From Actinomycetota bacterium (GTDB lineage: Bacteria > Actinomycetota > Acidimicrobiia > Acidimicrobiales > Ilumatobacteraceae), in the NCBI GenBank assembly GCA_016213625.1, contig JACQZZ010000015.1, forward strand, positions 1 through 36,201: a stretch of 36,201 nucleotides of DNA, read 5' to 3'. The stretch's first letter is position 1. Each line of letters starts with the position of its first letter. Positions 19,092-26,005 of this stretch are shown here, one piece after another. The notes under the pieces were generated by a model. The model saw nothing but the letters and a program-made list of their open reading frames with translations, searched no databases and was not told where the DNA came from. The position numbers and the translations under genes are program-made.

Positions 19092-19865
19092 CTACTCGCC
19101 CAGGAACTGCACGATGGTGGGGGCGAACTCCGCTGCGCCCACCGCACCGAGGTGGTCGCCGGGGATCACACAGAACAACGCGCCGGGAATGGCGTTCGCC
19201 AGCACATGGGGGCGCACCGCCAAGGGGTCGGCATCACCCACCAGCACCAGTGAGCGGGCGGTGATGCGTTCCAGGGGGATGGCGTCCTGGTGCACGCTCT
19301 CGGCCTGTGCCGCGAGCGCGAACCGATCCGCGCCGGTGGACTCGGCGAACTGGCGGAAGCTCCGTGCGACCGGGTTGGTGATCGACGAGATGTCGTCGGC
19401 GCGCAGCGCGGCCGCCAGGGCCGTCAACTCCAGGTGGCGCGAGTCCACCCCGCCTCGTTCCACCACTCCCGCCCCGATGCCGCCGGCGATGAGCCGGCGC
19501 ACACGGTGGTCCCGCGAGGCGAGCACCAACGCCACGATGGCACCCATGGAGTAGCCGACCAGGTCGACCTCGGCGAGCCCGAGCGCGGTGAACAACTCGC
19601 TGAGATCGTCGGCCATGCGCGACTCGCCGTAGAACGCGGGGTCGTGCGGCGTGTCGCTCTGGCCGTGCCCGCGCGCGTCGACCGCCACCACGTGCCGGCC
19701 GGCGGCCAACAGTGCGTCGACCACGCCGGGGCGCAGCCAGTTCGCCTCCGAATCGGCCGCGAAGCCGTGCTGCAGCACCACTGGCGGCACACCAGGCAAC
19801 GGGGTGGCCGGCCAGAACGTGTGGTACGCGATGGACACCCCATCGCTGGTGGTGAGCAGATCCAT
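19092..19865 (-). CDS. Alpha/beta hydrolase (enol-lactonase/esterase-like)
   Basis: A 257-residue cytoplasmic alpha/beta-fold hydrolase. It shows VLQHGFAAD (oxyanion HG at 33-34), DARGHGQSD (63-71), the nucleophile elbow GYSMG with Ser106, an acid in VGDADPL (D211 or D213) and His238 in PGDHLG. This is close to the 3-oxoadipate enol-lactonase/haloperoxidase-like group. ATG 19865 is chosen because it begins MDLLTTSDG, the usual N-terminal strand; a GTG one codon upstream is an alternative. It starts 4 nt after the aldo/keto reductase stop, so it belongs to the same minus-strand operon as the fuconate dehydratase. In that setting it could hydrolyse the sugar lactone or a diketo acid; this is inference. 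Confidence 0.85.
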   Translation of the reverse strand: MDLLTTSDGVSIAYHTFWPATPLPGVPPVVLQHGFAADSEANWLRPGVVDALLAAGRHVVAVDARGHGQSDTPHDPAFYGESRMADDLSELFTALGLAEVDLVGYSMGAIVALVLASRDHRVRRLIAGGIGAGVVERGGVDSRHLELTALAAALRADDISSITNPVARSFRQFAESTGADRFALAAQAESVHQDAIPLERITARSLVLVGDADPLAVRPHVLANAIPGALFCVIPGDHLGAVGAAEFAPTIVQFLGE

Positions 19866-19869
19866 CACG

Positions 19870-20790
19870 TCATTCTTGCCGCACCACGGCTTCCAGCGCG
19901 GACCACAGATCGGCGGGCACCGTCGACGTCGCATACGACACGTCGTCCACCACCTCCTGCACCGACCGGGCACCCACCAACACCGTCGAGACCGCAGGAT
20001 GGCGCAGCGCGAACTGCACCGCAGCTTCGGGCAGCGTGACCCCGAACGATGCGCACACCGATTGCATCGAGCGCGCCCGCGCGACCAGCGCGGCCGAGGC
20101 AGTTGCGTAGTCGAACGTCGCGTCCACCTCTGGTCGAGCGAGCAGGCCGCTGTTGAACACCCCACCCAGGATCACCTCGACATCTCGTGCTCGACACAGC
20201 TCCAGCAAGGCCCCTCCGCTGCGGTCGAGCAGCGAGTAGCGCCCCGCCAACAACACGCAGTCCAGATCCACCCGCTCGACGAATCGACCGAGCATCGCCG
20301 CCTGATTCATCCCACATCCGACCTGCCGGATCACGCCCTGCTCGCGCAACTCGATCAACGTGGGGAACGCGCTGGTCATCGCCTCGGCTTCGTGGTCGTC
20401 GGGGTCGTGCACGTGCACCACGTCGAGGCGGTCGGTGCGCAACCGCTGCAGGCTCTCCTCCAACGAGCGGAGCACGCCGTCGCGAGAGAAGTCGAACACC
20501 GGGTCCACCTCGGGCACATCGCGGAAGATGGTGGATGGCCGAGCGCCATCCGGGTGGCGCAGCAAGCGACCCACCTTCGACGCCAACACGAACTCGTCAC
20601 GTGGGAGTCCGACCAGCACTTCACCCAGCCTGGTCTCCGCCAACCCGTGGCCGTACTGCGGTGCCGTGTCGAAGAACCGCACCCCTTGCTCCCACGCGGC
20701 CCACACCGTGGCGAGCGCGTCGTCATCGGGAATGGCGGTGAACAGGTTGCCCAGTGGCGCCGTACCCAGCCCGAGGCGGTTCACCGACAC
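19870..20790 (-). CDS. Aldo/keto reductase, L-fucose / D-threo-aldose 1-dehydrogenase-like
   Basis: A 306-residue NAD(P)-dependent oxidoreductase of the AKR TIM-barrel fold. The catalytic tetrad is visible as D41 and Y46 in FFDTAPQYGHG, K72 in LASKVG and H128 in VVHVHDPDD. The DTAPQYG motif and LGLGTAPLGN start are typical of the D-threo-aldose 1-dehydrogenase/L-fucose dehydrogenase/pyridoxal dehydrogenase subgroup, which oxidises L-fucose to L-fuconolactone. The start is GTG 20790, with GAGG about 10 nt upstream; a GTG two codons later is possible. It lies 24 nt downstream of the fuconate dehydratase gene and 4 nt before the hydrolase, which supports the fucose assignment. Confidence 0.88.
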   Translation of the reverse strand: MSVNRLGLGTAPLGNLFTAIPDDDALATVWAAWEQGVRFFDTAPQYGHGLAETRLGEVLVGLPRDEFVLASKVGRLLRHPDGARPSTIFRDVPEVDPVFDFSRDGVLRSLEESLQRLRTDRLDVVHVHDPDDHEAEAMTSAFPTLIELREQGVIRQVGCGMNQAAMLGRFVERVDLDCVLLAGRYSLLDRSGGALLELCRARDVEVILGGVFNSGLLARPEVDATFDYATASAALVARARSMQSVCASFGVTLPEAAVQFALRHPAVSTVLVGARSVQEVVDDVSYATSTVPADLWSALEAVVRQE

Positions 20791-20814
20791 GTCACCGACA
20801 CCTCACGCGACACG

Positions 20815-22104
20815 TCAGCGCCACTCGGCGCCGTCGGGGAAGCGCAGCGCGGCGATCGACTCGGGGTGCATCTCGATGGAGTACCCCGGCGCCTCGGGCA
20901 CCACGTACGCACCGTTGCGCACCTGCGCGGGATGCAGGAAGTGCTCGTGCAGATGGTCGGCGAACTCGGTGGTGCGATCGTCGAGCGACCCGCTCACGCA
21001 CAGGTAGTCGATGACCGAGATGTGCTGCACGTACTCGCACAGGCCGATGCCGCCGGCGTGCGGGCACACCGGCACGCCCTTGGCCGCGGCGAGCAGCAGC
21101 ACCGCGAGCAGCTCGTTCAGTCCACCGAGACGACACGCGTCGACCTGGCAGTAGTCGATGGACTCGGCCTGCAGGAGCTGCTTGAAGATCAGTCGGTTGG
21201 CCGCGTGCTCGCCGGTGGCCACACCCACTGGTCGCACGCCACGACGGATGGTGGCGTGGCCCAGTACGTCGTCGGGATGCGTCGGTTCCTCGATCCACCG
21301 CAGCCGGAAGTCGGAGAGTTGGTTGGTCCAGTCGATGGCCTGCTGCACGTCCCACACCTGGTTGGCGTCGGCCATCAGTTGGCGATGGTCGCCGAGTTCC
21401 TCGCGCATCACCTCGCACCGGCGCCGGTCGGACACCACGTCGATCCCCACCTTGGTCTTGAAGCTGTTCCACCCCAGCCCCATCGCCTCCTGACAGCGCC
21501 GGCGCACCTCGTCCTCGGTGTAGCCCAGCCACCCGGCTGACGTGATGTACGCGGGATATCCGTCGCGACGCAGTTCCGCCAGACGCTCGGCCTTCCCCGC
21601 CTGCATGCGCTGCAGCATCTCCAGTGCGCGCACCTCGTCGACCTCGTCGCGCAGGTAGCGGAAGTCGATGCAGTCGACGAACTGCGCGGGTTCCATGTCG
21701 GCCACCAGTTGCCACACGGGCACGCCACGTTCCTTGGCCCACAGATCCCACACCGCGTTCACCAGCGCGGCGGTGGCCAGATGGATGACACCCTTGTCGG
21801 GACCGAGCCAGCGCAGCTGCGAGTGGTTCGTCACCGATCGCCAGAACGCACCCATGTCGTCGGTGAGGTCGCTGAGCCGCCTGCCCACCACCAACCCGGA
21901 CAACGCCTCGATCGCCGCGCAGCACAACTCGTTGCCCTTGCCGATGGTGAACGTCATCCCGTGGCCCTCGTTCGGTCCATCGGTGTGGAGCACCACGTAC
22001 GCCGCCGAGTAGTCGGGATCCGGGTGATTCGCATCGGAGCCGTGCAGGAACGCCGAGGTGCGCGCTCGCAGGTCGTGAGTGGTGACGGAGACGATGGTGG
22101 TCAT
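20815..22104 (-). CDS. fucD: L-fuconate dehydratase (enolase superfamily)
   Basis: A 429-residue enolase-superfamily enzyme that dehydrates L-fuconate to 2-keto-3-deoxy-L-fuconate. The catalytic set is complete: K216 and K218 (SFKTKVG), metal ligands D246 (MADANQVW), E272 (WIEEP) and E299 (ATGEHAANR), then D322 and H349 (CPHAGGIGLCEYVQH). From memory these sit two residues before those of the characterised Xanthomonas enzyme, and the length matches. ATG 22104 has AGGA 6 nt upstream, so the open frame beyond it (to 22239) is not used. First gene of a minus-strand operon with the aldo/keto reductase and hydrolase; divergent from the SDR gene across 91 bp. Confidence 0.93.
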   Translation of the reverse strand: MTTIVSVTTHDLRARTSAFLHGSDANHPDPDYSAAYVVLHTDGPNEGHGMTFTIGKGNELCCAAIEALSGLVVGRRLSDLTDDMGAFWRSVTNHSQLRWLGPDKGVIHLATAALVNAVWDLWAKERGVPVWQLVADMEPAQFVDCIDFRYLRDEVDEVRALEMLQRMQAGKAERLAELRRDGYPAYITSAGWLGYTEDEVRRRCQEAMGLGWNSFKTKVGIDVVSDRRRCEVMREELGDHRQLMADANQVWDVQQAIDWTNQLSDFRLRWIEEPTHPDDVLGHATIRRGVRPVGVATGEHAANRLIFKQLLQAESIDYCQVDACRLGGLNELLAVLLLAAAKGVPVCPHAGGIGLCEYVQHISVIDYLCVSGSLDDRTTEFADHLHEHFLHPAQVRNGAYVVPEAPGYSIEMHPESIAALRFPDGAEWR

Positions 22105-22118
22105 TGCGCGTCCTGTGG

Positions 22119-22135
22119 GTCGTCGGCGACACGAC
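22119..22135. promoter_or_regulatory. Possible operator in the fucD/SDR divergent gap
   Basis: An inverted repeat GTCGT/ACGAC with a 7-nt spacer lies in the 91-bp divergent gap, 15 nt upstream of the fuconate dehydratase start. It could bind a shared repressor of both arms of the fucose cluster. A weak -10-like GATACT for the SDR gene lies at 22145-22150. No regulator gene is present in the window and the site is short, so this is tentative. Confidence 0.25.
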
Positions 22136-22195
22136 AGTAGGCGCGATACTGAGCGCGGGTGCGTGCCCGGAGCGCGCCGACCGATCGGGGATTCG

Positions 22196-22906
22196 ATGAG
22201 CGGACGAGTGGTCATCATCACTGGCGCTGCCGGTGGCATTGGCAGCGCGATGATGCAGCGATTCGATGATCAGGGCGACATCACCGTCGGGCTCGATCTG
22301 GCCGACGGCTTCGATCTCACCGATCCCGATCAGTGCGTCGCCGCCGCCGACCGTGTGATGGCCGAGCACGGACGCATCGACGTGTTGTGCAACAACGCGG
22401 GCATCAGTGCCGTGGGCGACGTGGTGCAGAGCACCCCCGACGACTGGCAGCGCGTGTTCTCGGTGAACGTCTTCGGCGTGGCCAACATGTCGCGGGCGGT
22501 CATCCCGCACATGCGGGCGGGCGGTGGTGGTGCCATCGTCAACACGTGCTCCATCGTGGCCACCGTGGGTCTCGTGCAGCGCGCCGTGTACGCGAGCTCG
22601 AAGGGCGCCATCCAGGCCCTCACCAAGGCGATGGCCGCCGACGAGGTGCACCACGGCATCCGGGTGAACTGCGTGTCGCCCGGCACCGTCGAGAGCCCAT
22701 GGGTGCAACGACTGGTCGCCGGCACCCCCGACCCGGCGTCCACGTACGAAGCGCTCCGCCGACGCCAGCCGATGGGCGCGCTCGTCACGTGCGACACCGT
22801 CGCCGACGCAGTCGTGTACCTGGCCGCTCCGTCCACCTTCACCACCGGCATCGACCTCCTGATCGACGGTGGCATCAGCGGCATCCGCATCGTGGACGCG
22901 TCGTGA
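22196..22906 (+). CDS. SDR dehydrogenase, likely 2-keto-3-deoxy-L-fuconate dehydrogenase
   Basis: A 236-residue classical short-chain dehydrogenase. The cofactor motif TGAAGGIG is at 9-16 and NNAG at 66-69. The catalytic residues are N91, S119, Y132 and K136 (YASSK). D34 at the end of the second strand favours NAD(H). ATG 22196 has GGGG about 6 nt upstream and starts just before the first strand. In the oxidative fucose route an SDR of this type oxidises 2-keto-3-deoxy-L-fuconate to the 2,4-diketo acid, and the divergent fuconate dehydratase supports that role. L-fucose dehydrogenase is the alternative. The stop overlaps the GTG start of the next gene by 4 nt. Confidence 0.87.
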   Translation: MSGRVVIITGAAGGIGSAMMQRFDDQGDITVGLDLADGFDLTDPDQCVAAADRVMAEHGRIDVLCNNAGISAVGDVVQSTPDDWQRVFSVNVFGVANMSRAVIPHMRAGGGGAIVNTCSIVATVGLVQRAVYASSKGAIQALTKAMAADEVHHGIRVNCVSPGTVESPWVQRLVAGTPDPASTYEALRRRQPMGALVTCDTVADAVVYLAAPSTFTTGIDLLIDGGISGIRIVDAS

Positions 22907-23961
22907 CCCTGCGCGTCGCCGTGGTCGGCGGCCCGATGTACGACCACCTGTACACGCTGTTCGAGGACCGCGACATCGACATCATCGTGCACGCCGACCA
23001 CCCCACCCTGAACCGTGAGGTCGCGCGGATGCTCGCCAACGGTGAACGCATCGACGTGTTGGCCACGCACAGCAAGTACGCCCCCTCGCAGGCCCAATGG
23101 TTGCAGCCGCTGGATCACTACATCGTCACCTCGGCATTGGCCCCGCTCGCTGTCGAGCTGTGTCGGTTCGACGGAGCGCAGTACTGCGTGCCCCGCCTCA
23201 TCGACGTGCGCATCATGTGGTCGCGCTCGCCTGCCATTCCCACCACCTGGGCCGAGCTCGCCGACAGCTCGTTCACCTTCGGCTTCCCGGGCCGCGAGTC
23301 GGGGTTGTTCGGCACCTTCTTCGAACTGGTCGTCGGCGCCGGCGGCCGCCTGTTCGACGACGAGGACCGACCGTGCATCGCGTCACCCGAGGCGGTGGCC
23401 GCCATCCAGATGCTCTGTCGCCTGGCAGCGAAGGCACCGGCCGATCTCCCGACGTGGCACTACGACCAGGTCGACCGGGCGCTCCTCGACGGGCGCGTCG
23501 ATGCCGCTGGCGCATGGCCCGGCGGCTGGGGGCCCATCCGCGACAGCGGGCGTGCCCTCGCACCGTTCCCCTACCCCAGCGGTCCCCGTCGGCGCGTGAG
23601 CTATGCCGGGTGCCACGCCTGGGCGGTGCCCACCACGTGCGGCGACCTCGGCGGCGCGCTCGACCTCGTCCGGTTGCTCACCAGCGAGCACGCCAACGCC
23701 ATCGACGCACAGGGCGGGAGCGTCTGTGCACACATGGGCGCGTTCGCTGCCGTCGAACCCGAGAACGACATCGACCGGCAGCGGCTCGAGATCACCACCG
23801 CCACCATCGCCGACGCGATGATCACCTACCCGTCGCACCCTCGGTTTCCGGAGGTCGAGGACGCCGGCTGGCAAGCCATCCACGACGCACTCCGCGGCCT
23901 GCGTACCGCGCGCTCGGCGGTGGGCGAGATCCAGGCGCGCGCCGAAGCCGTGCTGAAGTAG
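22903..23961 (+). CDS. Solute-binding-protein-like (family 1) protein without signal peptide
   Basis: A 352-residue protein with the look of ABC-transporter family 1 sugar-binding proteins: TLNREVARMLANGERIDVLATHS and WLQPLD near the N-terminus, then IPTTWAEL and FGFPGRESGLFGTFFE mid-protein, and AGAWPGGWGPI and the SYAGCHAWAVP region later. GTG 22903 overlaps the SDR stop (GTGA), fixing the start at VTLRVAVVGG. That start has no hydrophobic leader, no lipobox and no room for one, since upstream codons lie inside the SDR gene. No permease or ATPase gene is adjacent. It could be a cytoplasmic ligand-binding protein or be misassigned; the fold assignment is moderately sure, the ligand unknown. 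Confidence 0.75.
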   Translation: MTLRVAVVGGPMYDHLYTLFEDRDIDIIVHADHPTLNREVARMLANGERIDVLATHSKYAPSQAQWLQPLDHYIVTSALAPLAVELCRFDGAQYCVPRLIDVRIMWSRSPAIPTTWAELADSSFTFGFPGRESGLFGTFFELVVGAGGRLFDDEDRPCIASPEAVAAIQMLCRLAAKAPADLPTWHYDQVDRALLDGRVDAAGAWPGGWGPIRDSGRALAPFPYPSGPRRRVSYAGCHAWAVPTTCGDLGGALDLVRLLTSEHANAIDAQGGSVCAHMGAFAAVEPENDIDRQRLEITTATIADAMITYPSHPRFPEVEDAGWQAIHDALRGLRTARSAVGEIQARAEAVLK

Positions 23962-23982
23962 CTGGGCTGAAGTAGCTGGGCT
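23952..23982. repeat. 14-bp tandem duplication at convergent gene ends
   Basis: GCTGAAGTAGCTGG occurs twice head to tail (23952-23965 and 23966-23979) and is followed by GCT. The first copy contains the TAG stop of the solute-binding-like gene, so the second copy repeats the stop just downstream. A short inverted repeat GGGCT/AGCCC (23978-23988) overlaps the stop of the convergent esterase and could serve as a weak shared terminator. Confidence 0.7.
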
Positions 23983-25013
23983 CAGCCCTTGGCGAACGCC
24001 GCGAGGTCGCGCGCGGTGTCGGCGCTGATCTCGGGGCACACCAGCGGAAAGATCTCGGTGCCGTGCATCGTGCCCATCGACATGCGCGCCCGCGCCGGTA
24101 CACCGGCGGCCAGGCACAGTCGGTAGAACTCGAGGCCCTCGTCGCGCAACGGGTCGCACTCGTTCACGTGCACCACGACCCGCGGCAAGCCGCGCACGTC
24201 GTCGACCGTGGCGAAGCTGGGCCACGCCAGCGGATCGCCTGCCTCGAACGCCTCGATGCCGTAGCCCATCTTGCCCCGATTGTGGTGCAGGTCGAGGAAG
24301 ATGCCGTTGTTCAGTGAGCTCGAGGGGAAGCGGTCCTGCGGCCACTCACCGGCGATGTACGGGCACAGCGCGTAGAGCCCGGTGACGAGCCCGATGTCGC
24401 CGTCCTTCAACAGCTTCATGCCCGTGGCCAACGTGAGGTTGCCACCACCGCTCTCGCCAGCCACCACCACTCGGCTCGTGTCGATGCGCAGCTCCGCGGC
24501 GTTGGCGTGCACCCACTTCAGACCCGACACGCAGTCGTTCAACCCCGCGGGGAACGGCTCGACTTCGGGCACCGACGAGGCCGACACCGAGTTGCGGAAG
24601 TCGACCATCGCGACCGCCACGTTCTGGTTGGCGACGATCTTCCCCCACGCGCGGTAGTTGCCGTCGAAGCACGACATGGCTGCCATGCCCCCGCCGTGGA
24701 TGTAATACACGCAGGGCACCACTTCGTCGCTGGCGGGCCGGATGAAGTTGATGTGGATGGTGTTGCCATCGGGTTGTGAGATCACGTCGTACTTGGTGAC
24801 GGTGAGGCATTCGCTGGACACCACCGCGGGCGTGTCGCAGGCCTCCATCATCGTCTTGTACATCTCCTGGAATCCCGCGAGCGCCGGGTCGTTCGCCTCG
24901 GCCACCAGCTGGTCGCGGCTCGCGACGTTCGATGTCTCCATCGCCGGCATGGCGCTCAGCAGCGCCTTCAGGCGCGGGTCGATGCGGGGATCATTGGCGA
25001 CGTCGTACGGCAT
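23982..25013 (-). CDS. Esterase/lipase of the hormone-sensitive lipase family
   Basis: A 343-residue cytoplasmic esterase of the HSL (family IV) group. HGGG at 106-109 forms the oxyanion hole. The nucleophile elbow is GESGG with Ser188, and the acid and base are D287 (NECDPLRDEG) and H317 (GTMHGTE). The N-terminal cap helices (about 1-60) match the family. The start is ATG 25013, with GGAAG about 10 nt upstream. It is convergent with the solute-binding-like gene and divergent from the methyltransferase. Its substrate is probably a short-chain ester; a role in the nearby sugar pathway (for example deacetylation) is only a guess from location. Confidence 0.88.
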   Translation of the reverse strand: MPYDVANDPRIDPRLKALLSAMPAMETSNVASRDQLVAEANDPALAGFQEMYKTMMEACDTPAVVSSECLTVTKYDVISQPDGNTIHINFIRPASDEVVPCVYYIHGGGMAAMSCFDGNYRAWGKIVANQNVAVAMVDFRNSVSASSVPEVEPFPAGLNDCVSGLKWVHANAAELRIDTSRVVVAGESGGGNLTLATGMKLLKDGDIGLVTGLYALCPYIAGEWPQDRFPSSSLNNGIFLDLHHNRGKMGYGIEAFEAGDPLAWPSFATVDDVRGLPRVVVHVNECDPLRDEGLEFYRLCLAAGVPARARMSMGTMHGTEIFPLVCPEISADTARDLAAFAKG

Positions 25014-25094
25014 GCGCCCAGTCTTCCACCGATCCGTCAGCGCTGGTCGACCCAGACCGCTGACGGCCTCCGCACGGCGGTCTACGATCCCGCC

Positions 25095-25130
25095 ATGACG
25101 AGTGCAGCGGGACCGACCGACCAGCCATGA
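25095..25130 (+). CDS. Possible 11-codon leader ORF coupled to the methyltransferase
   Basis: ATG at 25095 opens an 11-codon frame (MTSAAGPTDQP) whose TGA at 25128-25130 overlaps the methyltransferase ATG at 25127 in the classic ATGA arrangement. No strong Shine-Dalgarno precedes it. It may be a coupled leader peptide or chance; length alone gives no coding evidence. Confidence 0.25.
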   Translation: MTSAAGPTDQP

Positions 25131-25996
25131 CCTCTCCGCACACGCACGGACATCACCACCATGCTCACGACGACGAGTTCGACTGGGAGGCCATGGCCGA
25201 CTCGTTGGAACTCGACTCCGCCATCACCCTGCCCATCGTCCACGAGATCGTGCGCACCTGCACACCGCACGTCGAGTGGGCGACCATCGGACACGTGCTC
25301 GACATCGGGTGCGGTCCCGGTGCGGTCGCCGTCGCACTCAGCCGTCACGCTCCCCGCGCCCGCATCACGGCACTCGACTCGTCGGCACCGCTGCTCGGGC
25401 GCGTCCGGCACCGCGCCGCGCAGCTCGGACTCGACGATCGCATCTGGACCATCGCCGCCGACCTCGATGGCACCCTGCCCACCCTGCCGCCAGTGGACGT
25501 GGTGTGGGCCTCGATGGTGTTGCACCACGTCTCGCACGCGGTGGTCACGCTCGGCCGCCTGAAGGACGCGCTCGCCCCGGGCGGCACCCTCGTGATGGTC
25601 GAATTCGGCAACGCACCCACCGTGCTCCCCGTGACCGATCCAATGCGCGAGTCAGGCGTGTGGGGCCGTTTCCAGTCCGCCACTGCGGCGACACTCAACG
25701 AACGCCTCGGGCTCGATCCGGTGGGCATCGACTGGCCCGCGCTCCTGGATGCCGCCGGCTACGTCGACATCGTCGATCAGCGAGTGGCCGCCCATCACCC
25801 GTCGCCGCTCGACGACACGGCTCGCACCTGGCTCACCAAGCATGTCGGGCGGGGTCTGGAGATGGCGGCAGAACGACTCACCGCCGACGACGGCGAAGCG
25901 CTCGGCACATTGCTCCACGACATCCCCCAGCGGGACGATCTGTTCGTGCACGCCGAACGGCGGGTGGTCGTGGCGCGCCGAGGAGCCGCAGAATAG
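25127..25996 (+). CDS. SAM-dependent class I methyltransferase with His-rich N-terminus
   Basis: A 289-residue protein. SAM motif I is VLDIGCGPG (57-65), followed by ITALDSSAPLLGRVR (motif II acidic Asp), then VDVVWASMVLHHVSH and LAPGGTLVMVEFG, the post-motif regions of small-molecule methyltransferases. The N-terminus has nine His in the first 14 residues (HTHGHHHHAH), which could bind metal. A C-terminal helical extension (about 180-289) is longer than a bare Rossmann core. The substrate is unknown. It lies 9 nt upstream of the Hsp70-like membrane protein gene, so the two are probably in one operon. Confidence 0.85.
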   Translation: MTSPHTHGHHHHAHDDEFDWEAMADSLELDSAITLPIVHEIVRTCTPHVEWATIGHVLDIGCGPGAVAVALSRHAPRARITALDSSAPLLGRVRHRAAQLGLDDRIWTIAADLDGTLPTLPPVDVVWASMVLHHVSHAVVTLGRLKDALAPGGTLVMVEFGNAPTVLPVTDPMRESGVWGRFQSATAATLNERLGLDPVGIDWPALLDAAGYVDIVDQRVAAHHPSPLDDTARTWLTKHVGRGLEMAAERLTADDGEALGTLLHDIPQRDDLFVHAERRVVVARRGAAE

Positions 25997-26005
25997 GGTG
26001 ACGAG

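Noticed and set aside
19651..22708. Long open frames opposite or out of frame with the AKR and fuconate dehydratase genes
   Set aside because: The enzymes on the minus strand have complete catalytic residue sets; the alternatives are composition-driven.
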